Assembly: GCA_964057225.1 (NCBI GenBank)
Contig: OZ059894.1
Location: forward strand, 620,001 to 684,000
Source of the DNA: Auanema rhodensis
Lineage: Eukaryota > Nematoda > Chromadorea > Rhabditida > Rhabditidae
Reading direction: 5' to 3'
Length of the DNA stretch: 64,000 nt
Below the pieces are notes generated by a model. The model did no database searches, was not told the DNA's origin, and saw only the letters and a list, made by a program, of their open reading frames with translations. This document shows, one piece after another, positions 12,321 through 25,696 of this stretch. Each line of letters opens with the position of its first letter. Position 1 is the stretch's first letter. The translations under genes were made by a program, and so were the position numbers.

Positions 12321-14608
12321 ATCACGTGTACATTTAATTAGCATAAATTAAAGTTCACGTAAATTTCAAAGTCATGGTTACCATGCACCAATATCGATAA
12401 AAATTTGTTTTTAGACTAATATGGACATGGGGAATCTAATTTTGAAAATCGCATCTCTTTATCTTTCACGTGAAGCGAGTTACATACCAAGTGCACATCA
12501 CGTGTACATTTAATTAGCATAAATTAAAGTTCACGTAAATTTCAAAGTCATGGTTACCATGAACCAATATCAATAAAAATTTGTTTTTAGACTAGTATGG
12601 ACATGGGGAATCTAATTTTGAAAACCGCATCTCTTTATCTTTCACGTGAAGCGAGTTACATACCAAGTGCACATCACGTGTACATTTAATTAGCATAAAT
12701 TAAAGTTCACGTAAATTTCAAAGTCATGGTTACCATGCACCAATATCAATAAAAATTTGTTTTTAGACTAATATGGACATGGGGAATCTAATTTTGAAAA
12801 CCGCATCTCTTTATCTTTCACGTGAAGCGAGTTACATACCAAGTGCACATCACGTGTACATTTAATTAGCATAAATTAAAGTTCACGTAATTTTCAAAGA
12901 CATGGTTACCATGAACCAATATCAATAAAAATTTGTTTTTAGACTAATATGGACATGGGGAATCTAATTTTGAAAACCGCATCTCTTTATCTTTCACGTG
13001 AAGCGAGCTACATACCAAGTGCACATCACGTGTACATTTAATTAGCATAAATTAAAGTTCACGTAAATTTCAAAGTCATGGTTACCATGCACCAATATCA
13101 ATAAAAATTTGTTTTTAGACTAATATGGACATGGGGAATCTAATTTTGAAAACCGCATCTCTTTATCTTTCACGTGAAGCGAGTTACATACCAAGTGCAC
13201 ATCACGTGTACATTTAATTAGCATAAATTAAAGTTCACGTAAATTTCAAAGTCATGGTTACCATGAACCAATATCAATAAAAATTTGTTTTTAGACTAAT
13301 ATGGACATGGGGAATCTAATTTTGAAAACCGCATCTCTTTATCTTTCACGTGAAGCGAGTTACATACCAAGTGCACATCACGTGTACATTTAATTAGCAT
13401 AAATTAAAGTTCACGTAAATTTCAAAGTCATGGTTACCATGCACCAATATCAATAAAAATTTGTTTTTAGACTAATATGGACATGGGGAATCTAATTTTG
13501 AAAACCGCATCTCTTCATCTTTCACGTGAAGCGAGTTACATACCAAGTGCACATCACGAGTACATTTAATTAGCATAAATTAAAGTTCACGTAAATTTCA
13601 AAGTCATGGTTACCATGCACCAATATCAATAAAACTTTGTTTTTAGACTAATATGGACATGGGGAATCTAATTTTGAAAACCGCATCTCTTTATCTTTCA
13701 CGTGAAGCGAGTTACATACCAAGTGCACATCACGTGTACATTTAATTAGCATAAATTAAAGTTCACGTAAATTTCAAAGTCATGGTTACCATGCACCAAT
13801 ATCAATAAAAATTTGTTTTTAGACTAATATGGACATGGGGAATCTAATTTTGAAAACCGCATCTCTTTATCTTTCACGTGAAGCGAGTTACATACCAAGT
13901 GCACATCACGTGTACATTTAATTAGCATAAATTAAAGTTCACGTAAATTTCAAAGTCATGGTTACCATGAACCAATATCAATAAAAATTTGTTTTTAGAC
14001 TAATATGGACATGAGGAATCTAATTTTGAAAACCGCATCTCTTTATCTTCCACGTGAAGCGAGTTACATACCAAGTGCACATCACGTGTACATTTAATTA
14101 GCATAAATTAAAGTTCACGTAAATTTCAAAGTCATGGTTACCATGAACCAATATCAATAAAAATTTGTTTTTAGACTAATATGGACATGAGGAATCTAAT
14201 TTTGAAAACCGCATCTCTTTATCTTCCACGTGAAGCGAGTTACATACCAAGTGCACATCACGTGTACATTTAATTAGCATAAATTAAAGTTCACGTAAAT
14301 TTCAAAGTCATGGTTACCATGAACCAATATCAATAAAAATTTGTTTTTAGACTAATATGGACATGGGGAATCTAATTTTGAAAACCGCATCTCTTTATCT
14401 TTCAAGTGAAGCAAGTTACATACAAAGTGCACATCACGTGTACATTTAATTAGCATAAATTAAAGTTCACGTAAATTTCAAAGTCATGGTTACCATGAAC
14501 CAATATCAATAAAAATTTGTTTTTAGACTAATATGGACATGGGGAATCTAATTTTGAAAACCGCATCTCTTTATCTTTCACGTGAAGCAAGTTACATACA
14601 AAGTGCAC
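12321..14608. repeat. HOR block III, copy A (13 monomers)
   Basis: Thirteen monomers in the order: A76G/C130T; A66 with ACTAGTATG at 12591; plain; A43T/T52A/A66 with T160C; plain; A66; T140C; CACGAG with A83C; plain; A66 with G110A/T146C, twice; A66 with C149A, G157A and C168A; A66 with G157A/C168A. The same order follows at 14609, an offset of 2288 bp. Markers at exactly that offset include 12396 and 14684 (A76G), 12595 and 14883, 13553 and 15841, and 14405 and 16693. Confidence 0.87.
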
Positions 14609-17248
14609 ATCACGTGTACATTTAATTAGCATAAATTAAAGTTCACGTAAATTTCAAAGTCATGGTTACCATGCACCAATATCGATAAAAATTTGTTTTT
14701 AGACTAATATGGACATGGGGAATCTAATTTTGAAAATCGCATCTCTTTATCTTTCACGTGAAGCGAGTTACATACCAAGTGCACATCACGTGTACATTTA
14801 ATTAGCATAAATTAAAGTTCACGTAAATTTCAAAGTCATGGTTACCATGAACCAATATCAATAAAAATTTGTTTTTAGACTAGTATGGACATGGGGAATC
14901 TAATTTTGAAAACCGCATCTCTTTATCTTTCACGTGAAGCGAGTTACATACCAAGTGCACATCACGTGTACATTTAATTAGCATAAATTAAAGTTCACGT
15001 AAATTTCAAAGTCATGGTTACCATGCACCAATATCAATAAAAATTTGTTTTTAGACTAATATGGACATGGGGAATCTAATTTTGAAAACCGCATCTCTTT
15101 ATCTTTCACGTGAAGCGAGTTACATACCAAGTGCACATCACGTGTACATTTAATTAGCATAAATTAAAGTTCACGTAATTTTCAAAGACATGGTTACCAT
15201 GAACCAATATCAATAAAAATTTGTTTTTAGACTAATATGGACATGGGGAATCTAATTTTGAAAACCGCATCTCTTTATCTTTCACGTGAAGCGAGCTACA
15301 TACCAAGTGCACATCACGTGTACATTTAATTAGCATAAATTAAAGTTCACGTAAATTTCAAAGTCATGGTTACCATGCACCAATATCAATAAAAATTTGT
15401 TTTTAGACTAATATGGACATGGGGAATCTAATTTTGAAAACCGCATCTCTTTATCTTTCACGTGAAGCGAGTTACATACCAAGTGCACATCACGTGTACA
15501 TTTAATTAGCATAAATTAAAGTTCACGTAAATTTCAAAGTCATGGTTACCATGAACCAATATCAATAAAAATTTGTTTTTAGACTAATATGGACATGGGG
15601 AATCTAATTTTGAAAACCGCATCTCTTTATCTTTCACGTGAAGCGAGTTACATACCAAGTGCACATCACGTGTACATTTAATTAGCATAAATTAAAGTTC
15701 ACGTAAATTTCAAAGTCATGGTTACCATGCACCAATATCAATAAAAATTTGTTTTTAGACTAATATGGACATGGGGAATCTAATTTTGAAAACCGCATCT
15801 CTTCATCTTTCACGTGAAGCGAGTTACATACCAAGTGCACATCACGAGTACATTTAATTAGCATAAATTAAAGTTCACGTAAATTTCAAAGTCATGGTTA
15901 CCATGCACCAATATCAATAAAACTTTGTTTTTAGACTAATATGGACATGGGGAATCTAATTTTGAAAACCGCATCTCTTTATCTTTCACGTGAAGCGAGT
16001 TACATACCAAGTGCACATCACGTGTACATTTAATTAGCATAAATTAAAGTTCACGTAAATTTCAAAGTCATGGTTACCATGCACCAATATCAATAAAAAT
16101 TTGTTTTTAGACTAATATGGACATGGGGAATCTAATTTTGAAAACCGCATCTCTTTATCTTTCACGTGAAGCGAGTTACATACCAAGTGCACATCACGTG
16201 TACATTTAATTAGCATAAATTAAAGTTCACGTAAATTTCAAAGTCATGGTTACCATGAACCAATATCAATAAAAATTTGTTTTTAGACTAATATGGACAT
16301 GAGGAATCTAATTTTGAAAACCGCATCTCTTTATCTTCCACGTGAAGCGAGTTACATACCAAGTGCACATCACGTGTACATTTAATTAGCATAAATTAAA
16401 GTTCACGTAAATTTCAAAGTCATGGTTACCATGAACCAATATCAATAAAAATTTGTTTTTAGACTAATATGGACATGAGGAATCTAATTTTGAAAACCGC
16501 ATCTCTTTATCTTCCACGTGAAGCGAGTTACATACCAAGTGCACATCACGTGTACATTTAATTAGCATAAATTAAAGTTCACGTAAATTTCAAAGTCATG
16601 GTTACCATGAACCAATATCAATAAAAATTTGTTTTTAGACTAATATGGACATGGGGAATCTAATTTTGAAAACCGCATCTCTTTATCTTTCAAGTGAAGC
16701 AAGTTACATACAAAGTGCACATCACGTGTACATTTAATTAGCATAAATTAAAGTTCACGTAAATTTCAAAGTCATGGTTACCATGCACCAATATCGATAA
16801 AAATTTGTTTTTAGACTAATATGGACATGGGGAATCTAATTTTGAAAATCGCATCTCTTTATCTTTCACGTGAAGCGAGTTACATACCAAGTGCACATCA
16901 CGTGTACATTTAATTAGCATAAATTAAAGTTCACGTAAATTTCAAAGTCATGGTTACCATGAACCAATATCAATAAAAATTCGTTTTTAGACTAATATGG
17001 ACATGGGGAATCTAATTTTGAAAACCGCATCTCTTTATCTTTCACGTGAAGCGAGTTACATACCAAGTGCACATCACGTGTACATTTAATTAGCATAAAT
17101 TAAAGTTCACGTAAATTTCAAAGTCATGGTTACCATGCACCAATATCAATAAAAATTTGTTTTTAGACTAATATGGACATGGGGAATCTAATTTTGAAAA
17201 CCGCATCTCTTTATCTTTCACGTGAAGCGAGTTACATACCAAGTGCAC
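14609..17248. repeat. HOR block III, copy B and truncated third copy
   Basis: Copy B runs 14609-16720 and has 12 monomers: the last monomer of copy A (14433-14608) has no counterpart, so the A76G marker recurs at 12-monomer spacing (14684 to 16796). A third copy starts at 16721 with the A76G/C130T monomer but its second unit has T86C (16982) in place of ACTAGTATG, and the order stops at 17248, where the C5G/A10G monomer of the next block begins. This fixes a block boundary at about 17249. Confidence 0.83.
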
Positions 17249-17258
17249 ATCAGGTGTG

Positions 17259-20004
17259 CATTTAATTAGCATAAATTAAAGTTCACGTAATTTTCAAAGA
17301 CATGGTTACCATGAACCAATATCAATAAAAATTTGTTTTTAGACTAATATGGACATGGGGAATCCAATTTTGAAAACCGCATCTCTTCATCTTTCACGTG
17401 AAGCGAGTTACATACCAAGTGCACATCACGTGTACATTTAATTAGCATAAATTAAAGTTCACGTAATTTTCAAAGACATGGTTACCATGCACCAATATCA
17501 ATAAAAATTTGTTTTTAGACTAATATGGACATGGGGAATCTAATTTTGAAAACCGCATCTCTTTATCTTTCACGTGAAGCGAGTTACATACCAAGTGCAC
17601 ATCACGTGTACATTTAATTAGCATAAATTAAAGTTCACGTAAATTTCAAAGTCATGGTTACCATGCACCAATATCAATAAAAATTTGTTTTTAGACTAAT
17701 ATGGACATGGGGAATCTAATTTTGAAAACCGCATCTCTTTATCTTTCACGTGAAGCTAGTTACATACCAAGTGCACATCACGTGTACATTTAATTAGCAT
17801 AAATTAAAGTTCACGTAAATTTCAAAGTCATGGTTACCATGCACCAATATCAATAAAAATTTGTTTTTAGACTAATATGGACATGGGGAATCTAATTTTG
17901 AAAACCGCATCTCTTTATCTTTCACGTGAAGCGAGTTACATACCAAGTGCACATCACGTGTACATTTAATTAGCATAAATTAAAGTTCACGTAAATTTCA
18001 AAGTCATGGTTACCATGCACCAATATCAATAAAAATTTGTTTTTAGACTAATATGGACATGGGGAATCTAATTTTGAAAACCGCATCTCTTTATCTTTCA
18101 CGTGAAGCTAGTTACATACCAAGTGCACATCACGTGTACATTTAATTAGCATAAATTAAAGTTCACGTAAATTTCAAAGTCATGGTTACCATGCACCAAT
18201 ATCAATAAAAATTTGTTTTTAGACTAATATGGACATGGGGAATCTAATTTTGAAAACCGCATCTCTTTATCTTTCACGTGAAGCGAGTTACATACCAAGT
18301 GCACATCACGTGTACATTTAATTAGCATAAATTAAAGTTCACGTAAATTTCAAAGTCATGGTTACCATGCACCAATATCAATAAAAATTTGTTTTTAGAC
18401 TAATATGGACATGGGGAATCTAATTTTGAAAACCGCATCTCTTTATCTTTCACGTGAAGCGAGTTACATACCAAGTGCACATCACGTGTACATTTAATTA
18501 GCATAAATTAAAGTTCACGTAAATTTCAAAGTCATGGTTACCATGAACCAATATCAATAAAAATTTGTTTTTAGACTAATATGGACATGAGGAATCTAAT
18601 TTTGAAAACCGCATCTCTTTATCTTCCACGTGAAGCGAGTTACATACCAAGTGCACATCACGTGTACATTTAATTAGCATAAATTAAAGTTCACGTAAAT
18701 TTCAAAGTCATGGTTACCATGAACCAATATCAATAAAAATTTGTTTTTAGACTAATATGGACATGGGGAAACTAATTTTGAAAACCGCATCTCTTTATCT
18801 TTCAAGTGAAGCGAGTTACATACCAAGTGCACATCACGTGTACATTTAATTAGCATAAATTAAAGTTCACGTAATTTTCAAAGACATGGTTACCATGAAC
18901 CAATATCAATAAAAATTTGTTTTTAGACTAATATGGACATGGGGAATCTAATTTTGAAAACCGCATCTCTTTATCTTTCACGTGAAGCGAGTTACATACC
19001 AAGTGCACATCACGTGTGCATTTAATTAGCATAAATTAAAGTTCACGTAATTTTCAAAGACATGGTTACCATGAACCAATATCAATAAAAATTTGTTTTT
19101 AGACTAATATGGACATGGGGAATCCAATTTTGAAAACCGCATCTCTTCATCTTTCACGTGAAGCGAGTTACATACCAAGTGCACATCACGTGTACATTTA
19201 ATTAGCATAAATTAAAGTTCACGTAATTTTCAAAGACATGGTTACCATGAACCAATATCAATAAAAATTTGTTTTTAGACTAATATGGACATGAGGAATC
19301 TAATTTTGAAAACCGCATCTCTTTATCTTCCACGTGAAGCGAGTTACATACCAAGTGCACATCACGTGTACATTTAATTAGCATAAATTAAAGTTCACGT
19401 AAATTTCAAAGTCATGGTTACCATGAACCAATATCAATAAAAATTTGTTTTTAGACTAATATGGACATGGGGAATCTAATTTTGAAAACCGCATCTCTTT
19501 ATCTTTCAAGTGAAGCGAGTTACATACCAAGTGCACATCACGTGTACATTTAATTAGCATAAATTAAAGTTCACGTAATTTTCAAAGACATGGTTACCAT
19601 GAACCAATATCAATAAAAATTTGTTTTTAGACTAATATGGACATGGGGAATCTAATTTTGAAAACCGCATCTCTTTATCTTTCACGTGAAGCGAGTTACA
19701 TACCAAGTGCACATCAGGTGTGCATTTAATTAGCATAAATTAAAGTTCACGTAATTTTCAAAGACATGGTTACCATGAACCAATATCAATAAAAATTTGT
19801 TTTTAGACTAATATGGACATGGGGAATCCAATTTTGAAAACCGCATCTCTTCATCTTTCACGTGAAGCGAGTTACATACCAAGTGCACATCACGTGTACA
19901 TTTAATTAGCATAAATTAAAGTTCACGTAATTTTCAAAGACATGGTTACCATGAACCAATATCAATAAAAATTTGTTTTTAGACTAATATGGACATGGGG
20001 AATC
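17259..20004. repeat. HOR block IV, 15-monomer unit, copy A
   Basis: I compared this with 19899-22644 line by line at a 2640-bp offset and saw no difference over 2746 bp. The unit contains G157T monomers at 17757 and 18109, G110A/T146C monomers, a T115A monomer (GGAAACTA at 18768), several C149A monomers, and A43T/T52A monomers carrying T117C and T140C. The first mismatches outside the identical run are at 17258 (paired with 19898) and 20005 (paired with 22645). Confidence 0.92.
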
Positions 20005-22644
20005 CAATTTTGAAAACCGCATCTCTTCATCTTTCACGTGAAGCGAGTTACATACCAAGTGCACATCACGTGTACATTTAATTAGCATAAATTAAAGTTC
20101 ACGTAATTTTCAAAGACATGGTTACCATGCACCAATATCAATAAAAATTTGTTTTTAGACTAATATGGACATGGGGAATCTAATTTTGAAAACCGCATCT
20201 CTTTATCTTTCACGTGAAGCGAGTTACATACCAAGTGCACATCACGTGTACATTTAATTAGCATAAATTAAAGTTCACGTAAATTTCAAAGTCATGGTTA
20301 CCATGCACCAATATCAATAAAAATTTGTTTTTAGACTAATATGGACATGGGGAATCTAATTTTGAAAACCGCATCTCTTTATCTTTCACGTGAAGCTAGT
20401 TACATACCAAGTGCACATCACGTGTACATTTAATTAGCATAAATTAAAGTTCACGTAAATTTCAAAGTCATGGTTACCATGCACCAATATCAATAAAAAT
20501 TTGTTTTTAGACTAATATGGACATGGGGAATCTAATTTTGAAAACCGCATCTCTTTATCTTTCACGTGAAGCGAGTTACATACCAAGTGCACATCACGTG
20601 TACATTTAATTAGCATAAATTAAAGTTCACGTAAATTTCAAAGTCATGGTTACCATGCACCAATATCAATAAAAATTTGTTTTTAGACTAATATGGACAT
20701 GGGGAATCTAATTTTGAAAACCGCATCTCTTTATCTTTCACGTGAAGCTAGTTACATACCAAGTGCACATCACGTGTACATTTAATTAGCATAAATTAAA
20801 GTTCACGTAAATTTCAAAGTCATGGTTACCATGCACCAATATCAATAAAAATTTGTTTTTAGACTAATATGGACATGGGGAATCTAATTTTGAAAACCGC
20901 ATCTCTTTATCTTTCACGTGAAGCGAGTTACATACCAAGTGCACATCACGTGTACATTTAATTAGCATAAATTAAAGTTCACGTAAATTTCAAAGTCATG
21001 GTTACCATGCACCAATATCAATAAAAATTTGTTTTTAGACTAATATGGACATGGGGAATCTAATTTTGAAAACCGCATCTCTTTATCTTTCACGTGAAGC
21101 GAGTTACATACCAAGTGCACATCACGTGTACATTTAATTAGCATAAATTAAAGTTCACGTAAATTTCAAAGTCATGGTTACCATGAACCAATATCAATAA
21201 AAATTTGTTTTTAGACTAATATGGACATGAGGAATCTAATTTTGAAAACCGCATCTCTTTATCTTCCACGTGAAGCGAGTTACATACCAAGTGCACATCA
21301 CGTGTACATTTAATTAGCATAAATTAAAGTTCACGTAAATTTCAAAGTCATGGTTACCATGAACCAATATCAATAAAAATTTGTTTTTAGACTAATATGG
21401 ACATGGGGAAACTAATTTTGAAAACCGCATCTCTTTATCTTTCAAGTGAAGCGAGTTACATACCAAGTGCACATCACGTGTACATTTAATTAGCATAAAT
21501 TAAAGTTCACGTAATTTTCAAAGACATGGTTACCATGAACCAATATCAATAAAAATTTGTTTTTAGACTAATATGGACATGGGGAATCTAATTTTGAAAA
21601 CCGCATCTCTTTATCTTTCACGTGAAGCGAGTTACATACCAAGTGCACATCACGTGTGCATTTAATTAGCATAAATTAAAGTTCACGTAATTTTCAAAGA
21701 CATGGTTACCATGAACCAATATCAATAAAAATTTGTTTTTAGACTAATATGGACATGGGGAATCCAATTTTGAAAACCGCATCTCTTCATCTTTCACGTG
21801 AAGCGAGTTACATACCAAGTGCACATCACGTGTACATTTAATTAGCATAAATTAAAGTTCACGTAATTTTCAAAGACATGGTTACCATGAACCAATATCA
21901 ATAAAAATTTGTTTTTAGACTAATATGGACATGAGGAATCTAATTTTGAAAACCGCATCTCTTTATCTTCCACGTGAAGCGAGTTACATACCAAGTGCAC
22001 ATCACGTGTACATTTAATTAGCATAAATTAAAGTTCACGTAAATTTCAAAGTCATGGTTACCATGAACCAATATCAATAAAAATTTGTTTTTAGACTAAT
22101 ATGGACATGGGGAATCTAATTTTGAAAACCGCATCTCTTTATCTTTCAAGTGAAGCGAGTTACATACCAAGTGCACATCACGTGTACATTTAATTAGCAT
22201 AAATTAAAGTTCACGTAATTTTCAAAGACATGGTTACCATGAACCAATATCAATAAAAATTTGTTTTTAGACTAATATGGACATGGGGAATCTAATTTTG
22301 AAAACCGCATCTCTTTATCTTTCACGTGAAGCGAGTTACATACCAAGTGCACATCAGGTGTGCATTTAATTAGCATAAATTAAAGTTCACGTAATTTTCA
22401 AAGACATGGTTACCATGAACCAATATCAATAAAAATTTGTTTTTAGACTAATATGGACATGGGGAATCCAATTTTGAAAACCGCATCTCTTCATCTTTCA
22501 CGTGAAGCGAGTTACATACCAAGTGCACATCACGTGTACATTTAATTAGCATAAATTAAAGTTCACGTAATTTTCAAAGACATGGTTACCATGAACCAAT
22601 ATCAATAAAAATTTGTTTTTAGACTAATATGGACATGGGGAATC
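19899..22644. repeat. HOR block IV, 15-monomer unit, copy B
   Basis: The second copy of the 2640-bp unit overlaps the first copy by 106 bp, as expected when the identical run is longer than the period. Identity of 2746 bp across 15 otherwise distinguishable monomers points to a very recent duplication or conversion event. A third, more diverged version starts near 28341 at an offset of 8448 bp from this copy. Confidence 0.92.
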
Positions 22645-23584
22645 TAATTTTGAAAACCGCATCTCTTTATCTTTCAAGTGAAGCGAGTTACATACCAAGT
22701 GCACATCACGTGTACATTTAATTAGCATAAATTAAAGTTCACGTAAATTTCAAAGTCATGGTTACCATGCACCAATATCAATAAAAATTTGTTTTTAGAC
22801 TAATATGGACATGGGGAATCTAATTTTGAAAACCGCATCTCTTTATCTTTCACGTGAAGCGAGTTACATACCAAGTGCACATCAGGTGTGCATTTAATTA
22901 GCATAAATTAAAGTTCACGTAATTTTCAAAGACATGGTTACCATGAACCAATATCAATAAAAATTTGTTTTTAGACTAATATGGACATGGGGAATCCAAT
23001 TTTGAAAACCGCATCTCTTCATCTTTCACGTGAAGCGAGTTACATACCAAGTGCACATCACGTGTACATTTAATTAGCATAAATTAAAGTTCACGTAATT
23101 TTCAGAGACATGGTTACCATGAACCAATATCAATAAAAATTTGTTCTTAGACTAATATGGACATGGGGAATCTAATTTTGAAAACCGCATCTCTTTATCT
23201 TTCACGTGAAGCGAGTTACATACCAAGTGCACATCACGTGTACATTTAATTAGCATAAATTAAAGTTCACGTAAATTTCAAAGTCATGGTTACCATGAAC
23301 CAATATCAATAAAAATTTGTTTTTAGACTAATATGGACATGGGGAATCTAATTTTGAAAACCACATCTCTTTATCTTTCACGTGAAGCGAGTTACATACC
23401 AAGTGCACATCACGTGTACATTTAATTAGCATAAATTAAAGTTCACGTAAATTTCAAAGTCATGGTTACCATGAACCAATATCAATAAAAATTTGTTTTT
23501 AGACTAATATGGACATGGGGAATCTAATTTTGAGAACCGCATCTCTTTATCTTCCACGTGAAGCGAGTTACATACCAAGTGCAC

Positions 23585-25696
23585 ATCACGTGTACATTTA
23601 ATTAGCATAAATTAAAGTTCACGTAAATTTCAAAGTCATGGTTACCATGAACCAATATCAATAAAAATTTGTTTTTAGACTAATATGGACATGGGGAATC
23701 TAATTTTGAAAACCGCATCTCTTTATCTTTCACGTGAAGCGAGTTACATACCAAGTGCACATCACGTGTACATTTAATTAGCATAAATTGAAGTTCACGT
23801 AAATTTCAAAGTCATGGTTACCATGCACCAATATCAATAAAAATTCGTTTTTAGACTAATATGGACATGGGGAATCTAATTTTGAAAACCGCATCTTTTT
23901 ATCTTTCACGTGAAGCGAGTTACATACCAAGTGCACATCAGGTGTACATTTAATTAGCATAAATTAAAGTTCACGTAAATTTCAAAGTCATGGTTACCAT
24001 GCACCAATATCAATCAAAATTTGTTTTTAGACTAATATGGACATGGGGAATCTAATTTTGAAAACCGCATCTCTTTATCTTTCACGTGAAGCGAGTTACA
24101 TACCAAGTGCACATCACGTGTACATTTAATTAGCATAAATTAAAGTTCACGTAAATTTCAAAGTCATGGTTACCATGAACCAATATCAATAAAAATTTGT
24201 TTTTAGACTAATATGGACATGAGGAATCTAATTTTGAAAACCGCATCTCTTTATCTTCCACGTGAAGCGAGTTACATACCAAGTGCACATCACGTGTACA
24301 TTTAATTAGCATAAATTAAAGTTCACGTAAATTTCAAAGTCATGGTTACCATGAACCAATATCAATAAAAATTTGTTTTTAGACTAATATGGACATGGGG
24401 AATCTAATTTTGAAAACCGCATCTCTTTATCTTTCAAGTGAAGCGAGTTACATACCAAGTGCACATCACGTGTACATTTAATTAGCATAAATTAAAGTTC
24501 ACGTAATTTTCAAAGACATGGTTACCATGAACCAATATCAATAAAAATTTGTTTTTAGACTAATATGGACATGGGGAATCTAATTTTGAAAACCGCATCT
24601 CTTTATCTTTCACGTGAAGCGAGTTACATACCAAGTGCACATCACGTGTACATTTAATTAACATAAATTAAAGTTCACGTAAATTTCAAAGTCATGGTTA
24701 CCATGAACCAATATCAATAAAAATTTGTTTTTAGACTAATATGGACATGGGGAATCTAATTTTGAAAACCGCATCTCTTTATCTTTCACGTGAAGCGAGT
24801 TACATACCAAGTGCACATCACGTGTACATTTAATTAGCATAAATTGAAGTTCACGTAAATTTCAAAGTCATGGTTACCATGCACCAATATCAATAAAAAT
24901 TCGTTTTTAGACTAATATGGACATGGGGAATCTAATTTTGAAAACCGCATCTTTTTATCTTTCACGTGAAGCGAGTTACATACCAAGTGCACATCAGGTG
25001 TACATTTAATTAGCATAAATTAAAGTTCACGTAAATTTCAAAGTCATGGTTACCATGCACCAATATCAATCAAAATTTGTTTTTAGACTAATATGGACAT
25101 GGGGAATCTAATTTTGAAAACCGCATCTCTTTATCTTTCACGTGAAGCGAGTTACATACCAAGTCCACATCACGTGTACATTTAATTAGCATAAATTAAA
25201 GTTCACGTAAATTTCAAAGTCATGGTTACCATGAACCAATATCAATAAAAATTTGTTTTTAGACTAATATGGACATGAGGAATCTAATTTTGAAAACCGC
25301 ATCTCTTTATCTTCCACGTGAAGCGAGTTACATACCAAGTGCACATCACGTGTACATTTAATTAGCATAAATTAAAGTTCACGTAAATTTCAAAGTCATG
25401 GTTACCATGAACCAATATCAATAAAAATTTGTTTTTAGACTAATATGGACATGGGGAATCTAATTTTGAAAACCGCATCTCTTTATCTTTCAAGTGAAGC
25501 GAGTTACATACCAAGTGCACATCACGTGTACATTTAATTAGCATAAATTAAAGTTCACGTAATTTTCAAAGACATGGTTACCATGAACCAATATCAATAA
25601 AAATTTGTTTTTAGACTAAAATGGACATGGGGAATCTAATTTTGAAAACCGCATCTCTTTATCTTTCACGTGAAGCGAGTTACATACCAAGTGCAC
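23585..25696. repeat. 6-monomer (1056-bp) tandem duplication inside super-repeat copy 1
   Basis: Units 23585-24640 and 24641-25696 share the order: A66; A30G/T86C/C137T; C5G/A79C; A66 with G110A/T146C; A66 with C149A; A43T/T52A/A66. The A30G/T86C/C137T unit starts at 23761 and 24817, exactly 1056 bp apart. The second version carries ACATAAATT, AGTCCACAT and ACTAAAATG as private changes. In super-repeat copy 2 the first of the two hexamers is the one hit by the 285-bp deletion. Confidence 0.82.

Noticed and set aside
16980-16996. CENP-B box in T86C monomers (TTCG followed by TTTTTAG)
   Set aside because: Only the TTCG matches the NTTCGNNNNANNCGGGN pattern; the required A and CGGG are absent in these and all other monomers.
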